A stretch of DNA of 64,000 nucleotides from the NCBI RefSeq assembly GCF_022346995.1, contig NZ_JAKRNM010000003.1, positions 496,001 to 560,000 of the forward strand, given 5' to 3'. A program made the translations under genes and the position numbers. Of this stretch, positions 27,476-36,278 are shown piece after piece. Source of the stretch: Paenibacillus sp. ACRRY (GTDB lineage: Bacteria > Bacillota > Bacilli > Paenibacillales > Paenibacillaceae). Below the pieces are notes generated by a model. The model did not search any database. It saw only the letters and a program-made list of their open reading frames with translations, and had not been told where the DNA came from. Within the stretch, counting starts at the first letter, position 1, and every line of letters begins with the position of its first letter.

Positions 27476-28554
27476 CCGATGATTTCCTTTACCGTTATGG
27501 CCGTTGTTTTAGTGAGATCAAGGAAATCCTGATTATCTAGTGCGATTAAAGGGCGAGTAGGGTAATTTCTATCGACGAGAACGATTTTACCTTGTCTCCC
27601 ATCGGATAACAAAACTTCACAACCGAGTTGGGATGCCATTAATGATTCCAAAAAGGTTAACCCAATCTGGGATTCCAGACGATTATCCATAATTTCTTCG
27701 TGAATCATATTAACAACATTGAAGAAGGGGTGAGCTTCTCTGTATGGACGAGGGGATATCATGGCCATATAAATATCAGCAAGAGCGACTATTTTGCTCA
27801 GAGGGTCGATCTGATCTCCTTTTAAACGATGCGGATAACCACTGCCATCTTCTCTCTCATGATGCTCAAGTGCAACCAAGGCTACACGAGGACTCGCCAT
27901 GGAGTTCTTCAACATATCATGTCCCCAGATCGTATGCTGTTTCATGATTTCATACTCATTTGCATTGAATCTGGACGTCTTGTTCACTAAATCCGAAGGA
28001 AGTTTGGTTGAACCGATATCATATAAAGTTGCTGCAGTAGTCAGTGTCTTTAATTCCTGTTCATCCAAGCGAAGTTGTTTCCCCAGCTTGGTTGCAATGA
28101 ATGCAACTCCCATGTTGTGGGTATAGCGAAAATCCCGTGTTCCCTTTAGCTCTGAAAGAAGTCGGAACAAACTTGCTGAATTCGATGTGTCCATGATAAC
28201 CGAAGTTAATTTATCTTCAACTTCTTCAATATCCACTGTTCCGGTGAGTTCGAGGCTGTCTTTCATCCCCTTAAGATAGGACTCCGTTTGCTGAATGAGC
28301 TTTTTAGTTGGGATAGAAGGAAAATGTATACGCGGCTGATCGATAGAGTGTATCTTATCATCAGTCTCCTCATCCTCTTCGTTAACTTCTAATGCTGACT
28401 CTACATCCAAAATATGAATATTGAATTTTTTTAGTTTGTCGATATGTTCAGGAAGAAGAAAGGTGCCTTTGGCTATCAGAAGTACGCCTCTAACATCCGT
28501 AATATTCTGTTTCAAATGTTTCCCTACCAAGTCATCGTAATCTTTAAACTCCAT
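27472..28554 (-). CDS. HD-GYP domain protein with a substituted HD motif
   Basis: HD-GYP proteins usually hydrolyse cyclic-di-GMP. This 360-residue protein has a polar N-terminal region (1-100) and an HD-GYP core from about 140. Seen in the core are H146 (RYTHNMG), YDIGS at 178-182 where families have HDIGK, H207 and H211, EHHEREDGSGYP (230-241) and D260 (ALADIYMAM). The GYP motif is intact, but the HD histidine is Tyr and the Lys is Ser, so metal binding may be impaired. A small C-terminal domain follows. I start at ATG 28554, as GGGGGAAG is 6 nt upstream. It is coupled to the alpha-CTD-like gene. Confidence 0.85.
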   Translation of the reverse strand: MEFKDYDDLVGKHLKQNITDVRGVLLIAKGTFLLPEHIDKLKKFNIHILDVESALEVNEEDEETDDKIHSIDQPRIHFPSIPTKKLIQQTESYLKGMKDSLELTGTVDIEEVEDKLTSVIMDTSNSASLFRLLSELKGTRDFRYTHNMGVAFIATKLGKQLRLDEQELKTLTTAATLYDIGSTKLPSDLVNKTSRFNANEYEIMKQHTIWGHDMLKNSMASPRVALVALEHHEREDGSGYPHRLKGDQIDPLSKIVALADIYMAMISPRPYREAHPFFNVVNMIHEEIMDNRLESQIGLTFLESLMASQLGCEVLLSDGRQGKIVLVDRNYPTRPLIALDNQDFLDLTKTTAITVKEIIG

Positions 28555-29004
28555 ACAGACTTCCCCCAATTTTTATGTAATATATGTATGAGTAACTCTC
28601 ATATATAAGAAAATAAGAGTTGTTAAATAACTTAATAATAGAGTGTATTAACTATATTTGGTTTGATTCTATTAGTTGAGACGGCTCATCTTATATCTTC
28701 GTCATAATCACATTTTTATGTTATGGTTCTTTAGATACATTTAAGACAGCTAAATACTTGATACTAATTACTTACTTGAAACAAATATATGAGACGTTAG
28801 AAGGATGAGTTAGTGAGGTATAGTCCTGGTGGCTTATATATCTCAAGACAAATACCCGCTCCTTTAGTAAGAAAAGCGGGTAAAGCGATTCAAGAATATT
28901 AAATCTGGAATAAACGTTTTTGTTTAGCGAGAATTTAAGAGAAGAGTGCGTGCCTGTAACCCGAAAATCCTCTAACTTTCTTTCATTGCTCCAAGCGCTT
29001 CCCT
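28555..29004. other. AT-rich spacer with esterase terminator
   Basis: No gene seen. ACCCGCT (28854-28860) and AGCGGGT (28875-28881) form a hairpin. On the minus strand it follows the esterase stop and leads into a short T-rich stretch, so it may end that transcript. Nearer the HD-GYP start, a near-palindrome ATGAGTAACTCTCAT lies in AT-rich sequence. I could not pick out a clear promoter. Confidence 0.5.
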
Positions 29005-29793
29005 TTAGTTCCGCTCAGGCAGTGGCAGCCATCGCAGCACATTCTGAATCTTCTCATCCCAGTATGCCCAGTCATGTCCGCCAGGTTCTTCTTCATAGGT
29101 CAACTGAAAATCGGTCTGTGCACAAGCCTCACGGAAAGATTGGTTCTCCTCATACAGGAAATCTTCCGTGCCGCAGCATTGATATAGAAGTGGACGCGGC
29201 CCTTGGCTTGTCTGACTTTCTTTTAGCAAATGAAGCAGGTCATTCTCCGAGCCCTTGATCTCTGGTCCGAAGATGCGCTCCATTTCGGTCTGCTGCAGTG
29301 CAGAGAGAATTTTGTTATCCATATGTGCAGCCATATCCAGAGCCCCCGATAAGCTTGCTGCTGCGGCATATTGCTCCGGTTTGCGCAGGGCCAGTTTGAA
29401 TGCTCCATAACCACCCATGGACAAGCCTGCAACATAGTTGTCTTCCCGTTTAGAAGACAGCGGGAAGAAGGAACGTGCCAGTGCAGGCAGCTCTTCACTG
29501 ATGAATGTCCAGTAACGTCCGCCTTCGACCATATCCGTATAGAAGCTGCGATGAACTTGCGGCATGACAACGGCAATTCCAAGGTTCGCCACATATCGTT
29601 CGATGGATGTCCGGCGCAGCCAGATGGAATCATCATCGGATAGACCGTGCAGCAAATACAGCGTAGGATGCAGTCCTTTGCCTGAAACGTTCTCCATCCC
29701 AATCTGATTATGAGTCTGCTGTGGCAGAATAACATGCATGCTCGTACTGAGTCCTAGCGTGTCGGAGTAAAAATCACATTTAATGAGTGCCAT
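29005..29793 (-). CDS. Esterase D-type alpha/beta hydrolase
   Basis: Cytoplasmic carboxylesterase of the tributyrin esterase / S-formylglutathione hydrolase family (PF00756). The 262 residues contain [12 protein letters not shown], the nucleophile elbow [11 protein letters not shown], a probable acid in CCGTEDFL and the base in GGHDWAYWD. No signal peptide is seen. The start ATG has AAAGGGGTTA upstream. It is monocistronic, divergent from yhbD. A weak promoter, TTGTTG and TATAAC with 18 nt between, lies on the minus strand near 29914-29890. The true substrate is unknown. Confidence 0.9.
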   Translation of the reverse strand: MALIKCDFYSDTLGLSTSMHVILPQQTHNQIGMENVSGKGLHPTLYLLHGLSDDDSIWLRRTSIERYVANLGIAVVMPQVHRSFYTDMVEGGRYWTFISEELPALARSFFPLSSKREDNYVAGLSMGGYGAFKLALRKPEQYAAAASLSGALDMAAHMDNKILSALQQTEMERIFGPEIKGSENDLLHLLKESQTSQGPRPLLYQCCGTEDFLYEENQSFREACAQTDFQLTYEEEPGGHDWAYWDEKIQNVLRWLPLPERN

Positions 29794-30044
29794 CTCTACA
29801 AAGTAACCCCTTTCATGAATTCATTAACTGAATGTTCCGATCTGAGTTGAATGCGGTCATAGTTAATGGCTCCTTCGTTTCTATCACACAGGTTATACCC
29901 AAACCCTTTCCATTGCAACAACAACATTCATAGCTAAAGAAAGTGATGTATTAACTAAGATCAGACATTGTTCAATAAGAAAGTTAAATGGATGATGGTT
30001 AATTGAAGTTAATTCTGAGTAAAATGATTTCTAAGCTTCACAAC

Positions 30045-30062
30045 GTAACAATGTTATGTTAC
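30045..30062 (+). promoter_or_regulatory. Inverted repeat upstream of yhbD
   Basis: GTAACA-ATGTTA-TGTTAC: two perfect 6-bp arms around 6 nt, ending 29 nt before the yhbD start. The position suits an operator, and YhbD has a MerR-like N-terminal helix-turn-helix. Autoregulation is inference. Confidence 0.5.
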
Positions 30063-30091
30063 ACTGTTTTCAACACAAAGGGGGACCATAT

Positions 30092-30715
30092 ATGACGGAT
30101 GAATTGATCTCCAAAAAAGACTTGTTGGACCTCACGGGGATTTCCTATGGTCAGTTATACCGCTGGAAGCGGAAAAATCTTATTCCGGAAGAATGGTTTA
30201 TTCGGAAGTCTTCATACACGGGGCAAGAAACCTTTTTTCCTAAGCAGCAGATCCTGACTCGTATCGATAAGATCCTCAATATGAAGGATGGATTATCACT
30301 GGATGAGCTGGCAGATGTATTTTCACCGACACTGGGTGAGGTTGAAATGTCTGCGGAGCAATTAATGGACCGAAACATTGTTTCATTATCTTCGCTTGAA
30401 CTGGTAAGGGAGGCAGGGCGGGAACAACCAATGTATGCCCTGGAGCAGATTATGATGCTATACGTCCTTGAAAAGCTGTTACTTAGCGGTGATATTACCC
30501 GTCAGGAGGGCTCATTGCTGATAGATGTCATGTCTGAGCATTATTATCGTTTTGCAAACAGAGCAAGTGAGCTGCTGCTTATCCGTAAGATGGGCGTACC
30601 GACTTTCATGCTTACTGGTTCAGGATCAGAGCTATATTTTGATCAGGGCGTCAAAGTGGTACTGAGAATTCCGCTGGGCACGTTTATGGAAGAGCTGAAA
30701 CTTAAATTGGGATAA
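30092..30715 (+). CDS. yhbD: YhbD-like protein with MerR-type N-terminus
   Basis: DUF4004-type protein of 207 aa. The N-terminal part (ISKKDLLDLTGISYGQLYRW, then KRKNLIPEEWF) reads as a MerR-like winged helix; the remainder is helical. In B. subtilis yhbD lies directly before the bactofilin genes yhbE and yhbF, and the same order is found here. The ATG at 30092 follows AAGGGGG. The next gene starts 14 nt after its stop. It may regulate the operon; this is not established. Confidence 0.85.
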   Translation: MTDELISKKDLLDLTGISYGQLYRWKRKNLIPEEWFIRKSSYTGQETFFPKQQILTRIDKILNMKDGLSLDELADVFSPTLGEVEMSAEQLMDRNIVSLSSLELVREAGREQPMYALEQIMMLYVLEKLLLSGDITRQEGSLLIDVMSEHYYRFANRASELLLIRKMGVPTFMLTGSGSELYFDQGVKVVLRIPLGTFMEELKLKLG

Positions 30716-30729
30716 AGGGGAGAATGGAC

Positions 30730-31455
30730 ATGGAAGAACGTCATTTGAGAAATGATCTGAATGTATCAGGCTTGAGCCAAACAGCAGGTGGAGCTTTTCA
30801 CCGGGTTTCCATTGATGGCATGGCTAAAGTAAACGGCAATCTGGATTGTACCTCCTTGAACGTGAATGGGACGTTGAAGATGCATGGAGCCTTAAGTGCG
30901 GAAAGTGCAACCATTAACGGCATGTGCACGCTGAATGGTCCTTTGAACAGCTCCCGTGTTCGTGTGGATGGCATGACAACCATTCATGGAAACCTCAGTA
31001 GTCCTGAGCTTGAAGTAAACGGCAAATGTACCGTACGTGGACGAGTGGATGGAGAACGTATCGATATTGGTGGCATGATCACGATTGATGGTGACGTACA
31101 ATGTGAGTCCCTGAATGTACAGGGCAATATCAAAATTAGTGGCTTCCTGAATGCAGGATCCGTTGAGATTAAGCTGCATACATCTTCTTCAGCCAAAGAG
31201 ATTGGCGGAGAACGTATTGATATTCGTCGAAAGGAGCAAAGTGGCTTTTGGAAAAGTATCGGTCTGGGCGGTACTCCATCCTTTAAAACATCCTTAATTG
31301 AAGGGGATGAGATCGTATTGGAAGATACGGAGGCTGATATTGTTCGAGGCAGCAAGGTATTTATCGGCCGTGGCTGCAGCATCAGGCTTGTCGAATACTC
31401 AGGCGAGCTTGAGATTGATCCAGATGCCAGGGTGGGCAGCAGCCAGCGCATCTAA
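30730..31455 (+). CDS. bacE: Bactofilin BacE-like protein (YhbE)
   Basis: Polymer-forming cytoskeletal protein. The 241 residues are dominated by short beta-helical turns with a repeated G-x-x-x-h-N-G pattern (VNGNLDCTSLNVNG, INGMCTLNGPLNSS, VDGMTTIHGNL and so on), typical of bactofilins. The C-terminal part (SLIEGDEIVLEDTEADIVRG) is shared with the next gene. In B. subtilis, BacE and BacF are needed for flagellar assembly. I chose ATG 30730, 8 nt from GGGGAG, over ATG 30724, which is too close. Confidence 0.85.
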   Translation: MEERHLRNDLNVSGLSQTAGGAFHRVSIDGMAKVNGNLDCTSLNVNGTLKMHGALSAESATINGMCTLNGPLNSSRVRVDGMTTIHGNLSSPELEVNGKCTVRGRVDGERIDIGGMITIDGDVQCESLNVQGNIKISGFLNAGSVEIKLHTSSSAKEIGGERIDIRRKEQSGFWKSIGLGGTPSFKTSLIEGDEIVLEDTEADIVRGSKVFIGRGCSIRLVEYSGELEIDPDARVGSSQRI

Positions 31456-31486
31456 GTTGGATTTTGAAAAAAGGGAAGTGATTCAA

Positions 31487-32188
31487 TTGGATAACCATAT
31501 CGTTAGTCCATCAGACAAGAAAAGTAACTATAGTATTATCGGTGAGGGCAGCTCCGCTGGCGGTGTGTACGCCAAGGTCAAGGTTGTAGGAGATTCCACC
31601 TTCAACAATGACTTATATTGTGATCAATTCAAATGTACGGGCACGTCGGTCATCTACGGATCTCTTGAATCAAACGATATTAATATTACGGGAACCCTAA
31701 CCCTAACAGAACGAGTTATCGGCCCTGAAGATGAGAGTGGGAGTGGCGTATCCGGCTTACATGCAAAAGCTGAAAAAATGAAAGTGGTAGGTGAGTTTCA
31801 TCTACCAGGTGACTGCCAGGCAGAGAATATCAAACTCAATGGTCGTTTTACGGTCGGAGGCATGCTTACTGCTGAACAAATGACACTTAAAATCATGGGT
31901 CCGTCTGAAGCCATGGAAATTGGTGGTTCAATCATCTCTGTGAAGAGTGGCCGAGGGAAGCTGCTCGATGGTTGGTTCGCGAGTAATGCAAGTAACCCAT
32001 CGATCCTCAAGGTAAGCCTAATTGAAGGAGATGACATTGAGTTAGAGAACACAGTAGCCGAAGTTGTCCGAGGAGATAAAATAAAAATTGGCCCAGGCTG
32101 CCGAATTGGTACAGTTGAATACCGTTCTTCTCTGCAGATCCATTCACAATCCGAAGTTTTGGTTCAGCGCAATCGGTCCGTGGACTGA
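31487..32188 (+). CDS. bacF: Bactofilin BacF-like protein (YhbF)
   Basis: Second bactofilin-like protein (233 aa), paralogous to the gene before it: both end in a block of type SLIEGDDIELENTVAEVVRG followed by a G-x-G-C-x-I motif. The beta-helical repeats are fewer. The start is probably TTG at 31487, 10 nt after AAGGGA; a GTG at 31478 is too close. The open frame upstream overlaps bacE and is not counted. Pairs of bactofilins commonly form mixed polymers; that they do so here is inference. Confidence 0.8.
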   Translation: MDNHIVSPSDKKSNYSIIGEGSSAGGVYAKVKVVGDSTFNNDLYCDQFKCTGTSVIYGSLESNDINITGTLTLTERVIGPEDESGSGVSGLHAKAEKMKVVGEFHLPGDCQAENIKLNGRFTVGGMLTAEQMTLKIMGPSEAMEIGGSIISVKSGRGKLLDGWFASNASNPSILKVSLIEGDDIELENTVAEVVRGDKIKIGPGCRIGTVEYRSSLQIHSQSEVLVQRNRSVD

Positions 32189-32260
32189 TTATTGGGGACG
32201 GCTTTTCGGATATACTATTTCAGTCATATGAATAGAGCGTGAATGGAGAGATTGAGTACA

Positions 32261-33826
32261 ATGGTTGCACGAAAAAACAGTATTGGATTGGTGCTGGCAG
32301 GGCTGCTGCTCAGCATACTGATGGCTTCGATGGATAACACCATCGTGGCAACGGCGATGGGGGATATCGTCGGGAAACTTGGTGGCCTCGACAAATTTGT
32401 TTGGGTTACTTCAGCTTACATGGTCGCCGAGATGGCAGGCATGCCGATTTTTGGTAAATTGTCCGACATGTATGGACGGAAGAAGTTTTTTGTATTCGGA
32501 ATTATCGTGTTTATGCTTGGTTCGGCGTTATGTGGAACAGCAACATCCATTGTGGAGTTGACCATGTACAGAGCCATTCAGGGGATTGGTGCAGGTGCCT
32601 TGGTGCCGATTGCATTTACCATCATGTTTGACGTGGTTGCACCGGAAGCGCGGGGCAAGCTGGGCGGATTGTTTGGAGCTGTCTTTGGATTATCCAGCGT
32701 ATTCGGACCGCTGCTGGGTGCATACATCACACAGTATGCCACGTGGGAATGGGTATTTTATATTAACCTGCCGCTCGGACTGATTGCGTTTGTGTTTATT
32801 GCCTTTTTCTACAAGGAATCTCACCAGCATCAATCCCAGCAGATTGACTGGCTGGGTGCAGTAACGCTGATTGGTGCTGTCGTGTGTTTGATCTTCGGCC
32901 TTGAATTGGGTGGCAAAACGTATGCCTGGAACTCGTGGCAAATTCTCGGATTGTTCGCCGGATTTGCAGTGCTGGCGCTGCTGTTCGTATTTGCCGAATC
33001 CAGAGCGAAGGAACCCATTATATCCTTTAACATGTTCCGCAACCGCGTGTACTGGTCCAGTAATGTCATTGCCATGTTTAGTGGTGCGGCATTTATCACG
33101 GCATCGGTGTACATTCCCATCTTCATACAGGGTGTGCTCGGGGGCAAAGCGACCAATTCGGGTCTTGTGCTGCTGCCCATGATGCTAGGGTCAGTCGTCA
33201 CCGCTTCAATGGGCGGGGTGCTGATGACCAAGATCAAATATCGGAACATTATGATCCCGACACTGGCGCTGCTGGTTCTTGGTCTTGGGTTGCTGACGAC
33301 ACTGGACGAAAGCTCGTCCCTATGGACGATCCGCGTATTTATGGTGCTCGTTGGTCTGGGTGTGGGAGCTTCGTTCTCCGTGCTTAGCAATGCGGCCATG
33401 AATGCCTTCGAACCACAGAGACGTGGTGCCGCAAGTTCTACGCTTAACTTTTTGCGGTCCCTCGGGATGACGATGGGGATTACAATCTTTGGGATTGTTC
33501 AGAGCCAGGTATTTACGCGCAAAATGAACGATGCCCTGGCCGGTCCAGCTGCAGAGGCAGGCGGCGCAGGAGCTGGAGTGCCAGCAGGCGGCATGCCGGA
33601 GGGCTTGAATCTGAGCGATCCGCACGCCTTGCTCTCTCCGGAGCTTAGACAGGCCATTCCACCTCAGGTGCTGGAGGCTATCACTCATGCGTTATCCTCC
33701 TCGATCGTGCAGTTGTTTGCCTGGGCGGCCATTCCGGCGGCACTGGCTCTGATTGCTGCTTTCTTTATGGGAAAAGAAAAGATGGTGATCGGCGAGGAAC
33801 AGGGAGAATACACAGCAGGGCATTAA
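32261..33826 (+). CDS. DHA2-family (EmrB/QacA-type) drug efflux MFS transporter
   Basis: Proton-driven exporter with about 14 membrane helices (521 aa). Seen: helix 1 acid motif MASMDNTIVATAMGDI, motif A (GKLSDMYGRKKFF), and the antiporter motif C-like region in helix 5 (GGLFGAVFGLSSVFGPLLGA). A Gly/Ala/Pro-rich loop lies near 435-450 before the last helix. The start ATG 32261 is 10 nt after GGAGAG. It is monocistronic, with a strong terminator. Substrates cannot be predicted. Confidence 0.92.
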   Translation: MVARKNSIGLVLAGLLLSILMASMDNTIVATAMGDIVGKLGGLDKFVWVTSAYMVAEMAGMPIFGKLSDMYGRKKFFVFGIIVFMLGSALCGTATSIVELTMYRAIQGIGAGALVPIAFTIMFDVVAPEARGKLGGLFGAVFGLSSVFGPLLGAYITQYATWEWVFYINLPLGLIAFVFIAFFYKESHQHQSQQIDWLGAVTLIGAVVCLIFGLELGGKTYAWNSWQILGLFAGFAVLALLFVFAESRAKEPIISFNMFRNRVYWSSNVIAMFSGAAFITASVYIPIFIQGVLGGKATNSGLVLLPMMLGSVVTASMGGVLMTKIKYRNIMIPTLALLVLGLGLLTTLDESSSLWTIRVFMVLVGLGVGASFSVLSNAAMNAFEPQRRGAASSTLNFLRSLGMTMGITIFGIVQSQVFTRKMNDALAGPAAEAGGAGAGVPAGGMPEGLNLSDPHALLSPELRQAIPPQVLEAITHALSSSIVQLFAWAAIPAALALIAAFFMGKEKMVIGEEQGEYTAGH

Positions 33827-33841
33827 TATGAAGTGAACAAC

Positions 33842-33893
33842 AAAGACACACCATTCTGTCTCCAAGTGGGAGCAAGAGAATGGTGTGTCTTTT
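33842..33893. terminator. Bidirectional terminator MFS / vanW
   Basis: AAAGACACACCATTCT (33842-33857) pairs with AGAATGGTGTGTCTTT (33877-33892). It is shared by the convergent MFS and VanW genes. Confidence 0.92.
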
Positions 33894-33907
33894 GCTTTGT
33901 CCAACTC

Positions 33908-35338
33908 TTATGGCTGTTTGGTATCACTCACGCCGTCCTCTACAACAGAAGGCTCCTCCGGATCTGGCAGGCTGCTATGACCAGAACGTGCGATAAGGCG
34001 ATCCTGAGCTTTGTAGGTATCTCGCGAAATGGTTTTGGACTCCACCACTTTGCCATCCACCTTCTTGATACGTACGGTTTCCACAATGTAGCCAGGCTGT
34101 CCGTTTTGCAAAACCTGCTGGGCGCCATCCGGCAGCACATTGCTGGATACATACTTTACAGGGGCGCTTAGCGTTTCGATGGTGTGGGATTCGAGCGCGT
34201 AGCTGACATTCTCGGGAAAAGTACCAAAAAATTTGACGGTTAATTGGTGATTCTTCACTTCAGCATGGATAAGCAGGGATTTGCCTGTATTGTTCTTGAA
34301 ACGGAAATTGATAGCGCCAGAAGCAAAAGTGGCGTCCAGTCCTTTCGGCAAATATTTGACCGGTATCGAATGGTTGCGCCGCTCGACAATATCGAGTCCG
34401 GTTAACAAGGCTGCATTGTATACGGTGCTGGACACTTGACATATGCCTCCGCCAACACCTGGGGTGAGACGCCCTCTCACAATAACCGGGGCTTCACGGA
34501 AGCCGTATTCCTTCTCGGCATGACGAATGATCTTTTCGTAGTCGAACATGCCGCCAGGCTCCAAAATCATGCCGTTCACGGATTGTGCCGCTGCACTGAC
34601 ATTATGTATGCGTCCTTCCGTGCTGCTGCCAAGCCCTGTGGAGAATTGGATGATCTTCCGCTCAATGCCTTCCTTGCGTAAAGACTCCACCGTGACTTCA
34701 GGCTGCTGGGTGTATAGCGGCAGCTGAATTAACAGTGAGGCAGGTGTGGTCCCCTTGTTCAGCACGGTGAAGTCGTGGGGAAGCTTCGCCAGCAGCCTAG
34801 CCTCCAGTTCATCCCAGGCGATCCGCCGGACGCCCTTCTCCGGGATGTACTGGACCTTGTCGTTTGCGGTAATCCGCCGGACAGCGTCTGCGGGGGTGCC
34901 GAAGGTTTCCTTTTCCCAGTCTGGGCTCAAACGTGTTCTAAGAGATTGGGTATTGTACCGTTGTTCGAGAGACCATTCCTCCGCAAAATGATAACGGGCA
35001 TACGCACGTTCCCACACATTTCCTTCCTCCAGCTCTTGTACCGCCGCCCGAAAGGCGTCCGCACTGTAATTTGCACCGGCTTCTGTAGCAGTTATGTTCA
35101 GCGTCAGGGAGGGCTCATCCACCTCCAGCGTAACAGGCCAGTCCCCCAGCTTTTTCAAACGTTCATCCAGTCCTAGAAGCGCCTCACTCCGATTCACGCC
35201 CCCGACCTGCCAGCCGCCAACCTGCACCTTACCCGGCAAAGCGGGTTGATTCACATACATATACAACAATCCGTAGGAAGCGGAGCCGATAAAGAGAATC
35301 GAGAACACAACAATGACGGTCAAATGTATTTTTTTCAT
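33908..35338 (-). CDS. VanW family exported protein
   Basis: 476 residues: an N-terminal signal-anchor (VIVVFSILFIGSASYGLLYM), one or more putative peptidoglycan-binding (PF12229-like) regions at about 60-200, then a VanW domain (GRIHNVSAAAQSVNGMILEP, GGGICQVSSTVYNAALLTGL). A Lys/Asp/Glu-rich tail follows. VanW occurs in some vancomycin-resistance clusters, but its function is unknown. The start is ATG 35338, as AAAGGAG lies 10 nt upstream. Probably anchored and facing the wall; divergent from ftsE. Confidence 0.88.
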   Translation of the reverse strand: MKKIHLTVIVVFSILFIGSASYGLLYMYVNQPALPGKVQVGGWQVGGVNRSEALLGLDERLKKLGDWPVTLEVDEPSLTLNITATEAGANYSADAFRAAVQELEEGNVWERAYARYHFAEEWSLEQRYNTQSLRTRLSPDWEKETFGTPADAVRRITANDKVQYIPEKGVRRIAWDELEARLLAKLPHDFTVLNKGTTPASLLIQLPLYTQQPEVTVESLRKEGIERKIIQFSTGLGSSTEGRIHNVSAAAQSVNGMILEPGGMFDYEKIIRHAEKEYGFREAPVIVRGRLTPGVGGGICQVSSTVYNAALLTGLDIVERRNHSIPVKYLPKGLDATFASGAINFRFKNNTGKSLLIHAEVKNHQLTVKFFGTFPENVSYALESHTIETLSAPVKYVSSNVLPDGAQQVLQNGQPGYIVETVRIKKVDGKVVESKTISRDTYKAQDRLIARSGHSSLPDPEEPSVVEDGVSDTKQP

Positions 35339-35432
35339 ATCCGTACGCTCCTTTTTACTTCTGATGTTCCGCATTTCGTAACACTTTCTATATATATGAT
35401 CCAATGCAGGAAAACTTTCGGGTACTCAATAG

Positions 35433-35448
35433 GTAACAAATTTGTTAC
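35433..35448 (+). promoter_or_regulatory. 16-bp perfect palindrome in the vanW-ftsE spacer
   Basis: GTAACAAATTTGTTAC reads the same on both strands and sits between two divergent genes, 94 nt from vanW and 143 nt from ftsE. It has the form of a dimeric repressor operator. Its half-site GTAACA also occurs ahead of yhbD. The binding protein is unknown. Confidence 0.55.
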
Positions 35449-35591
35449 AATATATTTTATATGTTTCCATCCCAGAGGATCGAAATAAGGGTAAAATGGA
35501 TTGCTCCTGATGAATTTCAGGTCTTTTTAAAGGAATTGCCGGGATTGTGTCGAAATGATAATGGCTAACTATGTGAGCAGGAAGTGATGAT

Positions 35592-36278
35592 GTGATAGAA
35601 ATGCAGGACGTGTGGAAGACCTACGCCAATGGGACCCACGCATTACAAGGGGTGTCGGTGAAGATCGACCGCAATGAATTTGTGTATATCGTCGGTCCGT
35701 CCGGCGCAGGTAAATCAACATTTATGAAACTGATGTACAGAGAAGAAATTCCGACCAAAGGACAAATATCCATCAATGGATTTAATATCGGCAAGTTGAA
35801 ACCACGCAAGATTCCTTATGTACGCCGCAACATCGGTGTAGTGTTTCAGGACTTCCGTCTCTTGCCCAAGATGACGGCGTTTGAGAACGTGGCTTTTGCC
35901 ATGGAAGTTATTGAGGCGCCGAAGCGTCACATCAAGAAACGGGTCATGGAAGTGCTCGATCTGGTGGGACTGCGCAGCAAGGCGAATCGTGAACCTTCGC
36001 AATTGTCCGGAGGGGAACAGCAGCGTATTGCCATCGCACGCGCGATTGTGAACAATCCGTCAGTGATTATCGCGGACGAGCCTACGGGTAACCTTGATCC
36101 CGAGACGTCATGGGGCATTATGCAGCTGCTGGACGAGATCAATTTCAGAGGAACGACGATTGTCATGGCAACCCATAACAAGGATATCGTAAATACGATG
36201 CGTAAACGGGTTATCGCCATTGAGCGCGGCCAGATTGTACGGGATCAGATGAGAGGGGAATACGGTTATGAATTTTAG
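35592..36278 (+). CDS. ftsE: Cell division ABC ATPase FtsE
   Basis: ATPase half of FtsEX, which controls peptidoglycan hydrolases during division or elongation. The 228-residue protein has Walker A (GPSGAGKST), Q-loop (VVFQDFRLLP), signature LSGGEQQR and Walker B (VIIADEPTGNLD). The start is GTG 35592 (MIEMQDVWKTYANG), with AGGAAG 8 nt upstream, matching the family N-terminus. It overlaps ftsX by 11 nt. Confidence 0.96.
   Translation: MIEMQDVWKTYANGTHALQGVSVKIDRNEFVYIVGPSGAGKSTFMKLMYREEIPTKGQISINGFNIGKLKPRKIPYVRRNIGVVFQDFRLLPKMTAFENVAFAMEVIEAPKRHIKKRVMEVLDLVGLRSKANREPSQLSGGEQQRIAIARAIVNNPSVIIADEPTGNLDPETSWGIMQLLDEINFRGTTIVMATHNKDIVNTMRKRVIAIERGQIVRDQMRGEYGYEF

Noticed and set aside
27104..28554. 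Toxin-antitoxin pair
   Set aside because: Overlapping small and larger genes look like a TA pair at first, but the larger one is clearly HD-GYP and the small one HhH-type, with no toxin fold recognised.
31298..31486. Long 5' extension of bacF overlapping bacE
   Set aside because: The overlap is read in a different frame of bacE, has no bactofilin pattern, and the TTG at 31487 has a properly spaced AAGGGA.
33908..35338. Vancomycin resistance cluster around VanW
   Set aside because: No vanA/H/X/R/S genes are adjacent; VanW proteins are common in Bacillales outside resistance clusters.
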